Assembly (NCBI GenBank): GCA_964606085.1
Contig: CAZSFD010000103.1
Location: 1-15,043 of the forward strand
DNA length: 15,043 nucleotides
From: CAIQJJ01 sp964606085
GTDB lineage: Bacteria; Chloroflexota; Anaerolineae; Anaerolineales; UBA4823
Direction: 5' to 3'
This document shows positions 13,197-15,043 of the stretch, in pieces. The notes beneath the pieces were generated by a model, which was given only the letters and a program-made list of their open reading frames with translations, did no database searches and was not told the DNA's origin. Numbering within the stretch: the first letter of the stretch is position 1; each line of letters starts with the position of its first letter. The position numbers and the translations under genes are program-made.

Positions 13197-14747
13197 GTAA
13201 ATGAACTGCATAGCCGGGCCGCCGCCAGCCTTGATGGTGACTTGCCACGGGCCGGCGCGGTTATCGTAGATGCGGCTGTCGGTTGCGCCAACGGGCTGCA
13301 CCTCGACGATGCTGCTCATCGGGCCGCTGTATGCGGCGGCGGTTTCGATAGTCACCTGCACCTGGGCGCTGCCCTGGGCGGGGATGTCATTGACCTGGCA
13401 GGTAAGCACGCCGCCGTTGCGGGTGCAGCCGCCGGGCAGGGTGGCGTCAGCCAGCGCCGCGGCGGGGCTGAATGTGCCAGTCAGGGTGACACTGGCGGCG
13501 CTGCTTTCGTAATTGGTGATCGTCCAGGTGAAGGTGATCGACTGCCCGGCGCTGATCACCTCGCTGCTGGCAAGCTGCTGGACGCCCACATCTTTGATCG
13601 GGCAGGTGGCTTCATTGGGCAACAGTTGCACGGCCAGTTGATGTTCGGCGGTGATGGTGGGGGTGAGGGCCAGGCTGGCGCTGAGGTTGACCGTATCTAT
13701 AGTGCTGGCGCAAGTGGGCAGGTTTTCGGCCACCAGGCGTATATTGCGGAAATTCATGTGTTCCCAATGCGGCGTGGGCAACGGGCCGACTTCGAGCTGC
13801 GTGATGGTTTGCCCGGTCATATTTTCCCAGTGGTAGCTCCAGCCCTCCGCCGATTGGATTGTCCCCAGCTTGACGGTGCGGGTGACGGAATCGGTGTGGG
13901 CCAGGTGGTAGGTCAGCGAGACGGTATCGGTGATGGTGGAGACGTGCGCCGGGCCGCCCCAGAAACCAAAGGAGAGGACAACGTTGCCAGGCAGGGGTGC
14001 GCCCTGATCATCATGCAGTAAGATGGTGGTGGGGATTGGCTCGGCGCAGGTCAGTTCGCCGTTGGATGTGACCTGGCTCAGGCCCATCCCTTTCATCAAC
14101 ACCTGCTCGCCAAACGAAAACTGCCGCGTGGTGCAGCCGGTCAGTTGCACTTCACAATGGTTGCACTCATCGCCGCCGTGAAAATCGAGCTGGTAGTTAA
14201 TCCACCCGCTGATGTTTTGAATCTCGATGGTTTGGGTGGGCACCTGGCTCAACCAATCGAGGTTGGCGGGTTTGAGCGCCTGCCATTGCTTGCCGCTGGG
14301 GGCGGGGAAGAGGTCATTGAGTTGTTTGGCGGCCTCGGGGTCGGGCTGCAAGGGGATGTCGAAATAGCGCGGGTAGCGCTCGCCGACAATCTGGTAAGAC
14401 ATGCCAATGGTGTTGGTGCGTGTGGTCACACTGCCCGGCTCAACGGCCCCGGGCGCTTGCGGCACGAGCAGGCCCATCATCACATCGCCGGTTTGCAGCC
14501 AATCTTGCAGGTAAGCGGCGTCTTTGTCGTTCATCGAAGCGCCGCCGCTGAAGAAATCGTGCCAGCGGGTGACGATGCCTTCGTCGCCAGCCTGGGCTGC
14601 ATCGCGGCTGGTGATGGCGATTTGTGGATAACCTGGATAATCAGAGCCACTGCCGCAGCCGCAGGCCCAGCCAGTGAGCGCGGCGATGCTGATGATGATC
14701 AACATGACGTTGATTTGCAGAATTGGACGAAGTTTATCCTGTACCAT
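13176..14747 (-). CDS. Secreted or membrane-anchored protein with DUF11-like domain and YLPLVIR tail
   Basis: A 523-residue extracytoplasmic protein of unknown role. Residues 1-28 have a basic start and a hydrophobic core (VMLIIISIAALTGWA), a signal peptide or anchor. The following ACGCGSGS is cysteine-containing but not a proper lipobox. The middle (30-380) resembles no family I can name; it is rich in Thr and beta-strand patterns and has a cysteine group (C195, C198, C205). Residues about 386-498 fit a DUF11-type Ig-like repeat: DVGVQQLASSEVISAGQSIT, FTWTITNYESSA, GGCTRNGGVLTCQV, then YDNRA. The C-terminus is IYLPLVIR. The start at 14747 is set by GGAGG (14760-14756), about eight bases upstream; the longer frame from 14819 would run through the promoter. 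Single gene, divergent from glyQ. Confidence 0.8.
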   Translation of the reverse strand: MVQDKLRPILQINVMLIIISIAALTGWACGCGSGSDYPGYPQIAITSRDAAQAGDEGIVTRWHDFFSGGASMNDKDAAYLQDWLQTGDVMMGLLVPQAPGAVEPGSVTTRTNTIGMSYQIVGERYPRYFDIPLQPDPEAAKQLNDLFPAPSGKQWQALKPANLDWLSQVPTQTIEIQNISGWINYQLDFHGGDECNHCEVQLTGCTTRQFSFGEQVLMKGMGLSQVTSNGELTCAEPIPTTILLHDDQGAPLPGNVVLSFGFWGGPAHVSTITDTVSLTYHLAHTDSVTRTVKLGTIQSAEGWSYHWENMTGQTITQLEVGPLPTPHWEHMNFRNIRLVAENLPTCASTIDTVNLSASLALTPTITAEHQLAVQLLPNEATCPIKDVGVQQLASSEVISAGQSITFTWTITNYESSAASVTLTGTFSPAAALADATLPGGCTRNGGVLTCQVNDIPAQGSAQVQVTIETAAAYSGPMSSIVEVQPVGATDSRIYDNRAGPWQVTIKAGGGPAMQFIYLPLVIR

Positions 14748-14790
14748 AAGGCGGCCCTCCCATTCACAAATAAATGAACACGATAAAACG

Positions 14791-14819
14791 ATTATGGCCG
14801 AATTTTTCATCCTTTGCAA
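14791..14819 (-). promoter_or_regulatory. Promoter of the secreted-protein gene
   Basis: On the - strand, -35 TTGCAA (14819-14814; 4 of 6) and -10 CATAAT (14796-14791; 5 of 6) are 17 bases apart. The predicted leader is about 37 bases and contains the GGAGG ribosome binding site at 14756-14760. Confidence 0.55.
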
Positions 14820-14828
14820 TCCCCAAAT

Positions 14829-14857
14829 TTATCAGGCCCCATCATCGCGGGTATAAT
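14829..14857 (+). promoter_or_regulatory. Promoter of the glycyl-tRNA synthetase gene
   Basis: -35 TTATCA (14829-14834; 4 of 6) and a perfect -10 TATAAT (14852-14857) are separated by 17 bases. Transcription would begin near 14864, leaving a leader of about 44 bases before the ATG at 14908. Confidence 0.6.
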
Positions 14858-14872
14858 CCCCCCGCCAAACCC

Positions 14873-14903
14873 AATCCGCAATCTCAAATCAAAAATCAGC
14901 AAT
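14873..14903 (+). repeat. Half-element before glyQ (AATC / ATCAGCAAT words)
   Basis: Degenerate AATC units (AATCCGCAATC, AAATC, AAAAATCAGCAAT) end four bases before the glyQ ATG. The same words form the 3' arms of the hairpins in the ilv-leu cluster 7-14 kb away, but here there is no complementary arm and no Shine-Dalgarno sequence. Confidence 0.6.
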
Positions 14904-14907
14904 AACC

Positions 14908-15043
14908 ATGACAACCGATTTCCAAACCATTATCATCAAACTCCAAGAATTTTGGGCCGCCCACGGCTGCGTGATCTGGCAGCCCTATTACACCCAGGTC
15001 GGCGCGGGGACGATGAACCCGGCCACCTTCCTGCGCGTGCTTG
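14908..15043 (+). CDS. glyQ: Glycyl-tRNA synthetase alpha subunit / alpha domain (3' end outside window)
   Basis: Charges tRNA-Gly with glycine in the bacterial alpha2beta2-type enzyme. The first 45 residues are visible: TTDFQTIIIKLQEFWAAHGC, then VIWQPYYTQVGAGTMNPATFLRVL. This matches the start of the catalytic alpha subunit (family pattern of FQ..I..LQ.(Y/F)W...GC.I.QP, then (E/Q)VGAGT and P.T.LR.L). The downstream part is cut off, so it cannot be told whether this is a separate alpha subunit or a fused alpha-beta GlyQS protein. No Shine-Dalgarno is seen: ATAACC precedes the ATG. A TATAAT promoter lies 50 bases upstream. Divergent from the secreted-protein gene. Confidence 0.92.
   Translation, partial: MTTDFQTIIIKLQEFWAAHGCVIWQPYYTQVGAGTMNPATFLRVL

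Noticed and set aside
13242..14021. 259-codon + strand frame opposite the secreted-protein gene (also 14145-14777)
   Set aside because: The - strand frame has a signal segment, a ribosome binding site, a promoter and a DUF11-like domain; the + frames have none of these.
14656..14668. Lipobox in the secreted protein (TGWACGC)
   Set aside because: The -3 position before the cysteine is glycine, with tryptophan at -2, not the Leu-x-Gly/Ala-Cys pattern; a plain signal peptide or anchor is as likely.

Overview
The window looks like bacterial chromosome with about 60% GC, most likely from the phylum Chloroflexota (Anaerolineae-like). That placement is an inference. It rests on the overall gene style, a secreted protein ending in IYLPLVIR, an Ilv5-like KARI, and long low-complexity hairpins in nearly every gap of the amino-acid operon. 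No rRNA, tRNA, CRISPR array or insertion sequence was seen.

Region 1 (1-9060) is a branched-chain amino-acid cluster on the + strand: 3' end of ilvB, ilvN, ilvC, leuA, then leuC, leuD, a DUF1330 gene and cimA. Acetolactate synthase and KARI serve valine, leucine and isoleucine. LeuA and LeuCD build the leucine precursor. CimA makes citramalate from pyruvate, which LeuCD can isomerise, so isoleucine could be made without threonine deaminase. leuB and ilvD are not in the window. A VapBC-type toxin-antitoxin pair with lower GC is inserted on the opposite strand between leuA and leuC and has its own good promoter. Six gaps hold a long imperfect hairpin built from tandem short units. The sequence differs from locus to locus, but the two arms of each locus match each other. 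Half-elements made only of the 3'-arm words sit directly before leuD and glyQ.

Region 2 (9061-9902) holds a strong terminator palindrome and a divergent Lgt-like membrane protein on the - strand with a promoter that predicts a leaderless mRNA.

Region 3 (10024-13196) is a tight four-gene operon: AMP-forming acyl ligase, acyl carrier protein, an unrecognised zinc-ribbon/GRAM-like protein, and a PlsC-like acyltransferase. All the junctions overlap. It looks like a self-contained acyl activation, carriage and transfer module of unknown product and is the best candidate for an undescribed system.

Region 4 (13176-15043) holds a secreted DUF11-like protein on the - strand and the start of a glycyl-tRNA synthetase gene on the + strand. 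Each has a recognisable promoter in the shared divergent gap.
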